From Plantactinospora sp. BC1 (GTDB lineage Bacteria; Actinomycetota; Actinomycetes; Mycobacteriales; Micromonosporaceae): DNA of 64,000 bases. The position numbers and the translations under genes are program-made. The notes beneath the pieces are model-generated. The model searched no databases. It was given only the letters and a program-made list of their open reading frames with translations, and had not been told where the DNA came from. Shown in pieces: positions 9,602 through 18,285 of this stretch. The stretch spans positions 1,426,001 through 1,490,000 of the forward strand of contig NZ_CP028158.1 of the NCBI RefSeq assembly GCF_003030345.1, read 5' to 3'. Numbering within the stretch: the stretch's first letter is position 1; every line of letters starts with the position of its first letter.

Positions 9602-10788
9602 CACAGCAGGCGGGACGTATGGCCCGGCAGCTGCCGACGCTCAACGGTTTGCGGGGGATCGCCGCGGTAACGGTCTTCTTCTCCCACACGACGTTGTTCG
9701 GCTTCTTCGCCGACGAGCGGGTCGACGACTGGTGGTACGCCGTTCTCAGCCGTACCGGATCTGCCGCGCTCGGCTTCTTCTTCATCCTCAGCGGTTTCGT
9801 CCTGACCTGGTCGGCTCCCGACCACGAGCCGAATCGCCGGTTCTGGCGCCGTCGGGCCGCCCGGATCCTGCCGAACCACCTGGTCGTCTGTGCCGTGTTC
9901 ATCGTTCTTCTGGTGCTGGTACAAGGGGGCGCGCCGCTGTGGCCGACGCTGGCGAACGTCGCGCTGGTGCAGAGCTGGATTCCGAATGAGTTCATCTTCA
10001 ACGGAGTCAATCCGCCGAGCTGGTCGCTGAGCTGCGAGATCTTCTTCTACGCATCGTTCCCGTGGCTGCTCGCCGGCATTCGAAGGCTCTCCGCTGCCTG
10101 GCTCTGGTCGATCGCGGGTGGCATTGTCGCCGCGATGCTTGTCGCGCCCGTCGTCTCGACGACGTTCCTACCGGACGAGCCGACGTACACCTACGCGGAC
10201 GCGGCATTTCCGCAGTTCTGGTTCGTACAACAGTTCCCGTTGATGCGGATGCTGGACTTCGTCCTCGGGATCGTCATCGCCCAGCTCGTCATGCGGGGGC
10301 TGTGGTTCAGGCTGAGCCTGCCCGCCGCCGCACTTGTCACGCTGGCCTTCTACGGCGTTTCCGAGGTCGTGCCGCTGCTCTACTCGGTGGTCGCGGCGAT
10401 GGTCATCCCGCTCGCGTTGCTGGTGGCTGCCGCGGCGCGGGCGGACGTCGAGGGGCACCGCTCACCGCTGCGCGGGCGGGTCGCCGGCTGGCTGGGCGAC
10501 ACGTCCTTCGCCTTCTACCTCATTCACATCCTGGTGTTGTATGGTGCCGCGAACATGTCTCCGAACGGCTTCGGTGTCGCCGCTGCGCTGGCCGTGATGG
10601 TCGGCGCCTACCTGGCGACGCTCGGCTTTGCATCGTTGCTTCACATCGGCGTGGAACGGCCGATGATGCGCCGGTTCGCCAGATCCCGGAAACCTGCCGC
10701 CGGCCCTCAGCCCGCCGCGGTGGCTACCGCTTCGCCTGCCATTGAGCCGATGCCCGTCGCGACGGGTGACGGGACCCGAGTCAGCTAG
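9598..10788 (+). CDS. Integral membrane acyltransferase (OafA/YrhL, acyltransferase-3 family)
   Basis: 396 residues with about ten membrane segments. The N-terminus has the family pattern LNGLRGIAAVTVFFSHT, with the conserved Arg and a His in the first helix, and GFFFILSGFVL followed by the FWRRRAARILPNHL motif. These enzymes move acyl groups from acyl-CoA onto sugars or natural products; MdmB-like macrolide 3-O-acyltransferases belong here. Its ATG overlaps the stop of the glycosyltransferase remnant by four bases. It converges on a P450 gene. A role in decorating a glycosylated product is suggested only by neighbours. Confidence 0.87.
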   Translation: MTQQAGRMARQLPTLNGLRGIAAVTVFFSHTTLFGFFADERVDDWWYAVLSRTGSAALGFFFILSGFVLTWSAPDHEPNRRFWRRRAARILPNHLVVCAVFIVLLVLVQGGAPLWPTLANVALVQSWIPNEFIFNGVNPPSWSLSCEIFFYASFPWLLAGIRRLSAAWLWSIAGGIVAAMLVAPVVSTTFLPDEPTYTYADAAFPQFWFVQQFPLMRMLDFVLGIVIAQLVMRGLWFRLSLPAAALVTLAFYGVSEVVPLLYSVVAAMVIPLALLVAAAARADVEGHRSPLRGRVAGWLGDTSFAFYLIHILVLYGAANMSPNGFGVAAALAVMVGAYLATLGFASLLHIGVERPMMRRFARSRKPAAGPQPAAVATASPAIEPMPVATGDGTRVS

Positions 10789-10817
10789 CGACAGCCGGAC
10801 GCCGGGCCGAACCCGGT

Positions 10818-10850
10818 GCCCTGGCTGATCCTGTCCGGATCAGCCAGGGC
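10818..10850. terminator. Bidirectional hairpin terminator between convergent genes
   Basis: A perfect 14-bp stem (GCCCTGGCTGATCC and its complement) around a five-base loop. It stands 30 bases after the acyltransferase stop and just beyond the stop of the convergent P450 gene. It has no long T tract, as is usual for actinomycete terminators. Confidence 0.8.
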
Positions 10851-10856
10851 ATCAGT

Positions 10857-12194
10857 TCACCGGACGGTCAGCGTGGCCCGGACCGCGCCAGCCGGACGCA
10901 GAGTGACCATCGGTACGACCTCCAGCCGCTCGTCGCGGGTGTCCACACGGTAACGGGCGAGCAACGCGCTCAGCAGTACGGTCATCTCCAGCAGCGCGAA
11001 GTGTTCCCCGATGCAACTGCGCGGCCCACCACCGAAGGGAAAGTAGGCGTAGCGCGGCCGCTCCTGCTGCCCGAGGAACCGGTCGGGCTCGAAGCGCTCC
11101 GGGTCGGGCCAGAATTCCGGATGCCGGTGCGTGACCCAGGGCGCAACCACCACCTTGGTATTGGCCGGAATTCGGTAACCGGAGACGACGACGTCAGACT
11201 CGGCCATCCGCTCCATGCTGTACACCGGTGGGTACAGCCGCATGCCTTCCATGGCCGCAGCTCGCACCAGTTCCTCGTCGCCCGTGCCGATCCCGGCCAC
11301 GACCCGTTCCTGCACCTCGGGATGCTGACCCAGCAGGTGCATGGTGAAGGCCAGCCCGGCCGAGGTCGTCTCATGCCCGGCGAGCAGGAACACGAGCATC
11401 TGATCCCGGATCTCCTCCATGGACAGCGCCTGCCCGGTCTCCGGATCCTCGGCCGCGGACAACCGGCTGAGCAGATCCTCGTTCTCCTCGCCGCCCATTC
11501 GCTGGCGGGCGGCGATGATGCGGTCGATGATCTCGTACTGGGTCGCACGTACCTGCGTGATCCGGCGGGACCGCGGAGTCGGCCAGCTCAGCGGCAGCTT
11601 GACAACCTGTAGGGCGCGCGCCAGCGCGAGGTCGCCCAGAATGGGCATGAGCTCCTGGAGACGGGGGACGACCTCGTCGATGTCGTCGCCGAACAGTGCC
11701 CGGCCGACCACCCGCATCGTGTAGCGCTGCATGACCTGGTACAGGTCCACGACGGATCCCGTGGTGACCGCCATGTCGTCGACGACGCGGGCCGCTTCCT
11801 CGGCCATCAGCTCGGTGTAGCGGGCCACCCGGCGCGGCGTGAAGAGCGGTTGCAGCGTCCGCCGCTGTCGCAACCAACGGTCTCCGTCGCTGGTCAGCAG
11901 TCCCTCACCGATGAACTCCCGAAGGATTTCATACGCGCTCGCGCGCCGGCTGAAGACCTGAGGCGTGGTGAGGACCTGACGGATGCCGTCGGGGTGGTGC
12001 ACGTTCACCACGTCGACGCTGACGGCACGTGGCCCCCGAGGCAGTCCGACGTGGTAGGCCACCACGTCGCCGTACGTGTGGAAGCCGTCCAGGATCGATC
12101 CCAGCAGGTCGTGGCGGAGCGCCGGCAGCATGCCGAGGAGCGGATGTCCGGCCGGACCCGGTACGGCGATGGCCTTGGACAACTGTGTCGTCAC
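10857..12194 (-). CDS. Cytochrome P450
   Basis: A 445-residue haem monooxygenase. The oxygen-binding I-helix motif AGHETTS lies at about 272-278, the K-helix EGMR at 316-319, and the haem loop FPFGGGPRSCIG at 385-396 with the axial Cys near 394. The FGGGPRxCIG form and the proline-rich N-terminal PGPAGHPLLG place it with the CYP102/CYP110-like group rather than the usual CYP105/107 actinomycete types, which have FGHGxHxCLG. The GTG start follows GGGGGAT at a six-base spacing. No ferredoxin gene is adjacent. It faces the acyltransferase and could be a tailoring enzyme of an eroded natural-product locus (inference). Confidence 0.93.
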   Translation of the reverse strand: MTTQLSKAIAVPGPAGHPLLGMLPALRHDLLGSILDGFHTYGDVVAYHVGLPRGPRAVSVDVVNVHHPDGIRQVLTTPQVFSRRASAYEILREFIGEGLLTSDGDRWLRQRRTLQPLFTPRRVARYTELMAEEAARVVDDMAVTTGSVVDLYQVMQRYTMRVVGRALFGDDIDEVVPRLQELMPILGDLALARALQVVKLPLSWPTPRSRRITQVRATQYEIIDRIIAARQRMGGEENEDLLSRLSAAEDPETGQALSMEEIRDQMLVFLLAGHETTSAGLAFTMHLLGQHPEVQERVVAGIGTGDEELVRAAAMEGMRLYPPVYSMERMAESDVVVSGYRIPANTKVVVAPWVTHRHPEFWPDPERFEPDRFLGQQERPRYAYFPFGGGPRSCIGEHFALLEMTVLLSALLARYRVDTRDERLEVVPMVTLRPAGAVRATLTVR

Positions 12195-12449
12195 GGTGAT
12201 CCCCCGTTCAGTTGATCGACCTACGTCGACTATATTTCCACGCGCCGTACCCCTTTCCAGTCCCTGGCCCCGCAGTGCGCAGCGATGGTCATCACCATCG
12301 CTGTCGCCAGCAGTCAAGAGTTCGGCACCAGCTCGGCCTCACTGGCCGGCGTGCGCTGCACGCCCGCACCGCCTCCATGAGCGGCGGGCCGCCACGCGGT
12401 GGCATTTCACCAGGAGGAAACGCACCCGGGGGCTGTGTCGAAGTGAGCC

Positions 12450-12479
12450 GGGGACGGCCGCCCGAACGCGGCCGTCCCC
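12450..12479 (-). terminator. Hairpin terminator after the sugar dehydrogenase gene
   Basis: A perfect 12-bp stem, GGGGACGGCCGC with its complement around CCGAAC, starting about 38 bases past the stop of the gene that ends at 12517. No T tract. Confidence 0.75.
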
Positions 12480-12516
12480 GTGGGGTCCTGCGGATGCCGA
12501 GGGATCACCCCGGAGT

Positions 12517-13758
12517 TCAGCGGTTCGCCGCCCCGCCGCCAGAGGCTGGCTGGACCCGCTCGAACCGCACCCGGCTCAGCCATCCCGGCAGGTCACTGAG
12601 CACGTAGATCTCGCCGTGCACGTCGACGTCGATCGCGGTCGGCTGGATCGGGAAGTTGCCGATCGTGGCGGACTCGTAGCCGCCCGTGGGTTTGGCGCGC
12701 ACGGCGAACGCGAGGGTCGAGCAGTAGTCGCTCGCGATGTAGGTGCCCCATGCCTCCGGGGTGGCGGACCCCCGGTACACCACGCCGCCGGTCACCGAGC
12801 AGCTCTCGGTCATGAAGTGCTCGTACTCGAAGACCGGGTCGGTGTACCGCACGCCCGGCCGGCATTGCTCCGGGTCGAAGACCGGGGTGCCCTCCCGGCA
12901 GGACCAGCCGAGGTTCGCCCCACGCTGCGACGGGCGGATGTGGTTGACCTCCTCGATCAGGCCCTGGCCGACGTCACCGATCCACAGCGAGTTGTCGACC
13001 GGGTCGACGGAGAACCGCCACGGGTTGCGCAGCCCGTAGACCCAGATCTCCGGCCGCGCGCCCCGGGTGCGGACGAACGGGTTGTCGGAGGGTACGCAGT
13101 AGGGCTTCGCGCCGCAGGTGCGGTTGACGTCGATCCGGACGATCTTGCCGAGCAGGGTGCCGAGGTCCTGACCGGACTTGAACGGGTCGTTCGCGTGGCC
13201 GCCGTCGCCGAGGGACCAGTAGAGGTAGCCTTCGCGGCCGAACGCGACCTGTCCGCCGTTGTGGTTGCCGTACTCGGCGTGCTCCTGGGTGAGCAGCACC
13301 TGCACCCGCTCAGGAGCGCCGATGGGCACGCGCGCCAGGGTCAGCGCGCCGGCCGGCAGGCTCGTGTAGGCGACGTAGAGGATCCCGGTCCGCGCGAAGT
13401 TCGGCGCGGGCGTGATGCCGAGGAGGCCGCGCTCGTTGTCCGAGGTGTCGATCCGGGCGGTCAGGTCGAGCACCGGCTCAGCCGCCAAGCCGGTGTCGGG
13501 GTGGTAGGCACGGACGGTGCCGTTCTTCTCCGCGATCAGCAACCGGCCGTCCGGCAGCCCGGTGAGCGCGATCGGACGTTGCAGACCGGAGGCCACCTGT
13601 TCGGACACCACGGTCAGCTCGGTGAGTGGCACCGCGCGGGTGTGGGGTGCGCCGGCCGTGGCGGTGCTGGCCGCCGACGCCGGCGGCAACAGGAACGCAT
13701 AGAGGGCCAGAACGAGCAACCCGGCCAGCACGGCCGGGCGACGACGCCGTCGCGACAT
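12517..13758 (-). CDS. Secreted PQQ-dependent sugar (sorbosone/glucose) dehydrogenase-like protein
   Basis: 413 residues. A basic N-terminus and hydrophobic segment ending at ASAA form a signal peptide. The rest is a six-bladed beta-propeller of the GSDH (glucose/sorbosone dehydrogenase) family: LPDGRLLIAEKNGTVR, GLLGITPAPNF, NHNGGQVAFGREGYLYWSLGDGG and WVYGLRNPWRFS are the classic blades, with the likely catalytic His in the NHNGG strand and Arg in GLRNPWR. The C-terminal SRVRFER ends the last blade. The start ATG follows GAGGAG. Aldose oxidation on the outside of the cell is the expected role; PQQ dependence is a family property, not shown here. Confidence 0.9.
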   Translation of the reverse strand: MSRRRRRPAVLAGLLVLALYAFLLPPASAASTATAGAPHTRAVPLTELTVVSEQVASGLQRPIALTGLPDGRLLIAEKNGTVRAYHPDTGLAAEPVLDLTARIDTSDNERGLLGITPAPNFARTGILYVAYTSLPAGALTLARVPIGAPERVQVLLTQEHAEYGNHNGGQVAFGREGYLYWSLGDGGHANDPFKSGQDLGTLLGKIVRIDVNRTCGAKPYCVPSDNPFVRTRGARPEIWVYGLRNPWRFSVDPVDNSLWIGDVGQGLIEEVNHIRPSQRGANLGWSCREGTPVFDPEQCRPGVRYTDPVFEYEHFMTESCSVTGGVVYRGSATPEAWGTYIASDYCSTLAFAVRAKPTGGYESATIGNFPIQPTAIDVDVHGEIYVLSDLPGWLSRVRFERVQPASGGGAANR

Positions 13759-13914
13759 GTTTCAGCTCCTCGAGCAAGTGGAGTGGAGGACGCGATCTGG
13801 GAGCGTTCCCACCGTACATCGACTTCTGGCAATATCCAAATCGTCGTCTCGCCGCCTCTCCGGGCAGAGCATGGAGTCCCCGGGGGCGGGCGGGGCGCCG
13901 GTGTCGGGCTCGCC

Positions 13915-13920
13915 TAGGCT
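13915..13920 (+). promoter_or_regulatory. -10 box TAGGCT of a leaderless gene
   Basis: TAGGCT ends seven bases before the GTG at 13928 and there is no Shine-Dalgarno. That is the arrangement expected when transcription begins at the start codon. Confidence 0.45.
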
Positions 13921-13927
13921 CCGCCGG

Positions 13928-14470
13928 GTGATCGTGCGGAGGGCCAGCGTGGCGGACGTGGCGGTGCTCGCGGAACTGCGCGGCATCGACGGGGACAGGC
14001 TCGGCGGGTACGCCGAATGGGTTGCCGCCCACGCGGAGACCCACCTGCCGTTCGTCGCGGAGATCGACGGGTACGTGGTCGGCGCGGCCTGGCTCCTCGT
14101 CGCGGAACGGGTGCCGAGCAACGAGTCGCCGGAGCGGTGGTACGGCGACATCCAGTCGGTCGAGGTGCGTGCGGAGTACCGCAACCGCGGCGTCGGCGCC
14201 GCGCTGATGGCCGCGATCCTGACCGAGGCCCGCACGCGGGGGCTGCTGCACGTGACCGTCCACTCCGGACGCCGCGCGGTCGACTTCTACCTGCGCAACG
14301 GCTTCAACCAGCACCGCCAATGCTGCTCTGGGAGCCGAGCGTCTCGTGATCACCTCAGCTTGGCTCCGGGGTGGTCCATGGGCCGCCGCCGACACTGCCG
14401 TGACCTCGACCCCGGAAGAACTCCGGCTGATTGTTCCGTAAAGGCCCGTTCGCCCCATTCCGGATGGTAG
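13928..14470 (+). CDS. GNAT acetyltransferase with a probable C-terminal frameshift
   Basis: An N-acetyltransferase of the GNAT fold: SVEVRAEYRNRGVGAALM is the acetyl-CoA-binding strand and helix (the R-x-x-G-x-G/A site), and VDFYLRNGF is the usual C-terminal motif. After NGFNQHRQ the frame runs into non-family sequence and ends at 14470. The +1-shifted frame from the ATG at 14320 reads MLLWEPSVS and stops at 14349, a typical end for this family. A single base (an A in a CAA/ATG context) therefore seems to be missing near 14320. Either the gene has a natural frameshift or the assembly has an error. It diverges from the sugar dehydrogenase. Confidence 0.78.
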   Translation: MIVRRASVADVAVLAELRGIDGDRLGGYAEWVAAHAETHLPFVAEIDGYVVGAAWLLVAERVPSNESPERWYGDIQSVEVRAEYRNRGVGAALMAAILTEARTRGLLHVTVHSGRRAVDFYLRNGFNQHRQCCSGSRASRDHLSLAPGWSMGRRRHCRDLDPGRTPADCSVKARSPHSGW

Positions 14471-14503
14471 AACTATCCAGATCTTGAGGGTTTGGAGGGT
14501 GCC

Positions 14504-16654
14504 GTGGCGGTTCATGCCGCTCTGCCGGCCGCCGCGACTCGCCCGCCCGCCGGGCACCCGAGTCGCAACGGCGGATTCCGGCGGGACATCGAAGGGCTGC
14601 GGGCGGTCGCGGTACTGCTCGTCGTGCTCTACCACGCCCGGGTACCCCTCGTCGGTGGCGGCTACGTCGGCGTCGACGTCTTCTACGTCATCTCCGGTTT
14701 CGTCGTCACCACCGTGTTGTTACGCGAGTTCGCCACCAGCGGCTCCATCTCCCTCCCGGCCTTCTACGCCCGGCGCGCCCGGCGGCTGCTGCCCGCCGCC
14801 GTGCTCACCCTCCTCGTCACACTGGTCGCCTCCTGGCTGTGGCTGCCGCTCCAGACGCAGTGGATCGCCAAACAGGCGGCCGCGAGCGCCACCTACAGCC
14901 TCAACTTTCTCCTCGCCATGAACAACGTGGACTATCTCGACGCGATGCGGCGGGAGTCTCCCCTGGAGCACTTCTGGTCGCTGGCGGTGGAGGAACAGTT
15001 CTACCTCGTCTGGCCGCTCCTGCTCATCGCGCTCTTCGCCTGGCGCCTCGGCCGGCGGGGCAACCGCGGTCGGGGCACCGGTCGCCCCGGCAACGGCCTG
15101 CCGCTGCTGATCGGTGTCGGCGCGGTCGCCGTACTCTCCTTCGCCTTCGGGGCCTGGCTCACGATCCACTCACCTGGTTACGCGTACTTCGTCACCCCGG
15201 CCCGAGCCTGGGAACTCGCGGTCGGCGCCCTCGTCGCCCTCACCGCTGGCGCCCTGGCCGGAATTCCCGGCCGGGTGGCCGCCGTCATGACCTGGGCGGG
15301 GCTGGCGGCCGTCGCGGCAGCCGCGCTGCTCTTCGACGCCTCGACCCAGTTCCCCGGGTACGCGGCGCTGCTGCCGGTGACCGGTGTGGCGCTGGTGATC
15401 GCCGGAGGCTGCTCGGCGCCGGGCGGAGGAGCCGCCGGGCTCCTCTCGACGGGGGTGCTCCAGTGGATCGGACGACTCTCGTACTCGTGGTACCTCTGGC
15501 ACTGGCCCTTCCTGATCCTCGGGCCGGCCATCATCGGCGGCGCCGGCTCGCTCGGGCAGAACCTCGGACTCGCCGCCGCCGCGCTGGCCGCCGCCGCCAT
15601 CACCTACGCCCTCGTCGAGAACCCGATCCGCCGCCTTCCCCGACTGGAGTCCAAGCCTCGGCGGACGCTGGGGCTCGCCGTGGCGTCGTCCGGGCTCGTC
15701 CTCGCCGTGGCGCTACCGATGCTGCTGCTGCGGCCGACGGTGGTGGGGCCAGGGGCACCGGTCGACACCGCGGCGACGCTGTCGTCCGCCAGCTCCGCCG
15801 AGGAGGAACTCGTCCGGCTGGTCGCCGCCAGCGCCGAGGCCACCGCGGTACCAGCCAACCTCTCCCCCGCCCTGCCCGACGTCACGGCGGACACCCCCAC
15901 GGTGTTCCGGGACGGCTGCGTCGTACTGAAGATCACCGACACCGCACCGGCGCGCCCGTGTGTCTACGGCGACCCGGCGGCGCGGCAGACCGTCGTACTC
16001 TTCGGCGACTCGCACGCGGGAAGCTGGTTCCCCGCCCTGGACGAGATCGCGCACGCCCGCGGGTGGCGCCTCGTGGTGATGGTCAAGGGATTCTGCAGCG
16101 CGGCCTCGGTACGGTTCCGTCTCGACTCCATCGACCGTCCGTTCGACGAGTGTGTCGAGTGGCGCCGGAACATGCTGGAGTGGATCGCCGACCTGCGGCC
16201 GGCGCTGGTGGTCACCTCCTCCACCGACTTCACCTTCGGCGAACCGGTCGACGCCTTCACCGACCGGGACCAGGTCTGGACCGACGGCTGGATCCGCACC
16301 CTGGAGGAGCTCGGATCCCATGCCGGCGAGGTTGTGCTGATCAACGACACACCCTGGTTGCCGGCGACGGTTCTGGACTGCCTCGCCCGGCACCTGACCG
16401 ACGCGCGCCGCTGCCACGCACCGGTACGGGACGCGCAACTGGAGCCGCGACGACGCGCGATGATCGCCGCCGCCGCGACGCAGCGCGGAGTCACCGTCAT
16501 CGACCCGACGCCGTGGTTCTGCACGGCGTCGGTCTGCCCGGCCCTGATCGGCAACGTCGTCACACTCCGGGACGGCAACCACATGCCGGCCGCCTACTCC
16601 CGGCTGCTGTGGCGGGTCCTGGACGAACGGATCGGCCCGCGCCTCGGGATGTGA
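14504..16654 (+). CDS. OafA-type acyltransferase fused to an SGNH esterase domain
   Basis: A two-domain, 716-residue protein. Residues 20-400 are an acyltransferase-3 membrane domain: RDIEGLRAVAVLLVVLYHA, GGGYVGVDVFYVISGF, FYARRARRLLPAA and an EHFWSLAVEEQFYLVWP signature. Residues about 430-716 are a periplasmic SGNH hydrolase-like domain with FGDSHAG (nucleophile Ser, about 500) and DGNHM near 690 as the Asp/His pair. Such fusions O-acetylate cell-wall polysaccharide or glycans. The start is the GTG after GGAGGG; a TTG four codons earlier sits on the Shine-Dalgarno and is unlikely. It stands alone, with no polysaccharide cluster beside it. Confidence 0.9.
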   Translation: MAVHAALPAAATRPPAGHPSRNGGFRRDIEGLRAVAVLLVVLYHARVPLVGGGYVGVDVFYVISGFVVTTVLLREFATSGSISLPAFYARRARRLLPAAVLTLLVTLVASWLWLPLQTQWIAKQAAASATYSLNFLLAMNNVDYLDAMRRESPLEHFWSLAVEEQFYLVWPLLLIALFAWRLGRRGNRGRGTGRPGNGLPLLIGVGAVAVLSFAFGAWLTIHSPGYAYFVTPARAWELAVGALVALTAGALAGIPGRVAAVMTWAGLAAVAAAALLFDASTQFPGYAALLPVTGVALVIAGGCSAPGGGAAGLLSTGVLQWIGRLSYSWYLWHWPFLILGPAIIGGAGSLGQNLGLAAAALAAAAITYALVENPIRRLPRLESKPRRTLGLAVASSGLVLAVALPMLLLRPTVVGPGAPVDTAATLSSASSAEEELVRLVAASAEATAVPANLSPALPDVTADTPTVFRDGCVVLKITDTAPARPCVYGDPAARQTVVLFGDSHAGSWFPALDEIAHARGWRLVVMVKGFCSAASVRFRLDSIDRPFDECVEWRRNMLEWIADLRPALVVTSSTDFTFGEPVDAFTDRDQVWTDGWIRTLEELGSHAGEVVLINDTPWLPATVLDCLARHLTDARRCHAPVRDAQLEPRRRAMIAAAATQRGVTVIDPTPWFCTASVCPALIGNVVTLRDGNHMPAAYSRLLWRVLDERIGPRLGM

Positions 16655-16833
16655 ACCCTGGTGCGCCCGCGTCGTCGCCGGCACGCCACCGGGATCGGCG
16701 TGCGGGGCGGGGTGGCGCCGAGCCCGGGTCAGCTCGTACGCGGTGGGCGGTGGCGGGCCGTCGTCCAGCTCCTCAACGCGATCCGCCGGGTCGGAAGGCT
16801 GCGGTCGGCGCTCGTCTGAGCCGGAGCTGGCGT

Positions 16834-17808
16834 TCAGCCCGTCACGGGATCGTCGGGTGACAGCGACCGCGCCTCGGGGTTGTGGCGACGGTCGAGGTGG
16901 CTGAGGCCGGCCACGGTGGCGGCGATCGCGGTGATGAGGATGGCCAGTGGTAGCGGCTGGCGGTTGAAGTGCTGCATCGCCGTGTTGGAGAGCAGCGGGT
17001 CGGGAATGAGCCATCCGGCGACGAAGCCGGTGAGTCCGACGCCGATGATGACGGCGGGGCGGTGGCGGCGGACTGCCACCGCGGCTGCCGCGGCGATGGC
17101 GGCGGCGGCGAGGATGCCGAGGATCGTCGGGACGGCCTCGGGAACGTACACGCCGTGGCGTCCCCATTCCCCGGTGCCTTTCCAGGCGAGGATCCCGAGC
17201 GGGACGAGGGCCCACCAGAACAGGCGCGGCCGGGGTACTCTCCACCGCTCGCGGTCGGCGATCACGAGCAGGACGAGGATCAGGACCGGTACGGCGTGCC
17301 CGAAGAGCTGTTGGCCGGGGTTGATGCCCATGCCGGCCCCGCCGAGCAGGCCGATGACGAACCAACCGACGGTGGCCGTCAGGATGATTGCCTGCAGGGT
17401 GAGGGCGGTCCGGGTCGCGCCGCACAGCCAGGCGATCAGCGGTGCGAGGGGCAGCAGGCCGATAGCGACTATCTCCGGCCAGCTGGAGATGACGGCCGGC
17501 ATGTCGGTGGCGAGGACGGCACCGGTGAACAGGTCCAGGGTGTCACCGGCGGGCTGGGTGCCGGCGGCGACGAGCAGGGCGCTGAGTCCGGTGCCGAGGG
17601 CGGCGGCGGTGACGGGCGTGGTGAGGCGCAGCCGGATGGCCAGGGCGATGATGTTCAGGGTCTCGTGCCGGCTCGGGTGTTGGCGGCCGTGATCGAGGTC
17701 CAGCAGCAGCCCGAGCAGTTCCTCGCCACGGGCGGCGCGGTGCGAGGCCGGCAGCAGGCGCAGCAGCCGTCGATATCGTCGTTCCAGAGGGCTCATGTTC
17801 GGGTTCAT
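16834..17808 (-). CDS. Multi-pass membrane protein coupled to PadR
   Basis: 324 residues. A short cytoplasmic N-terminus (RRYRRLLRLLPASHRAARGEE) is followed by about eight hydrophobic segments. That N-terminal pattern is common to permease-like proteins paired with PadR regulators in actinomycetes. The start is the ATG at 17808, which overlaps the PadR stop (ATGA), so the two genes are translationally coupled and PadR very likely controls this protein. The function is unknown; no transporter motif or ATPase partner is visible. Confidence 0.75.
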   Translation of the reverse strand: MNPNMSPLERRYRRLLRLLPASHRAARGEELLGLLLDLDHGRQHPSRHETLNIIALAIRLRLTTPVTAAALGTGLSALLVAAGTQPAGDTLDLFTGAVLATDMPAVISSWPEIVAIGLLPLAPLIAWLCGATRTALTLQAIILTATVGWFVIGLLGGAGMGINPGQQLFGHAVPVLILVLLVIADRERWRVPRPRLFWWALVPLGILAWKGTGEWGRHGVYVPEAVPTILGILAAAAIAAAAAVAVRRHRPAVIIGVGLTGFVAGWLIPDPLLSNTAMQHFNRQPLPLAILITAIAATVAGLSHLDRRHNPEARSLSPDDPVTG

Positions 17809-18152
17809 CCGACGGTCCCGAGGTTCGGGGCGTTGCGGGCGGCCCGCTTGTTGAGGCGTTCCTCGGCGAGCCGGACCGCGCTGGCCATCCGCCGGCTCTC
17901 GGCGCGGAGGGCCTCCGCCCCCGCTTCGGTCAGTCTGTAGAAGCGGCGTAGCCGGCCCTTCTCCACCTCGTCGTGGTCGGGGGCGATGAGCCCCTGGGTG
18001 ACCAGGCGGTCGAGGGCCCCGTAGAGGGTGCCAGCCCGTAACCGGATCCTGCCGCCGGTCATCTCGTCGACCTCCGTCACGACGGCGTAGCCGTGACGGG
18101 GCTGGTCGGCGAGGGCGGAGAGGATCAGGAACGTCTGTTCGCTGATATCCAT
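17805..18152 (-). CDS. PadR-family transcriptional regulator
   Basis: 115 residues: a winged HTH of the PadR type (ILSALADQPRHGYAVVTEVDEMTGG, then LRAGTLYGALDRLVTQGLI and a wing with RRFYRLTEAG) followed by one long C-terminal helix for dimerisation. No ligand domain is visible. Directly before the ATG stands a perfect inverted repeat (18156-18184), presumably its own operator. It overlaps the downstream membrane protein by four bases. Confidence 0.92.
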   Translation of the reverse strand: MDISEQTFLILSALADQPRHGYAVVTEVDEMTGGRIRLRAGTLYGALDRLVTQGLIAPDHDEVEKGRLRRFYRLTEAGAEALRAESRRMASAVRLAEERLNKRAARNAPNLGTVG

Positions 18153-18155
18153 GCA

Positions 18156-18184
18156 CTATATATATCGCCTCACGATATATATAG
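18156..18184 (-). promoter_or_regulatory. PadR operator: perfect 12-bp inverted repeat
   Basis: CTATATATATCG, a CCTCA spacer, then CGATATATATAG. It is strikingly A+T-rich in this GC-rich DNA and ends three bases before the PadR ATG, so the -10 region must lie inside it and the transcript is probably leaderless. PadR binding here would block its own promoter. Confidence 0.75.
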
Positions 18185-18285
18185 CAAGGATGTCGCTCAG
18201 CGCGCGTGCCCAGCCCGAGTGATGAGTTGTCGGGCCCGTACCCGTCACACCTACGACGAGACACGACAAGCGGAAGGATGACGTG

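Noticed and set aside
12076-13917. 613-codon plus-strand frame opposite the sugar dehydrogenase and the P450 start
   Set aside because: Shadow of the minus-strand genes, with no family-like sequence and no ribosome site.
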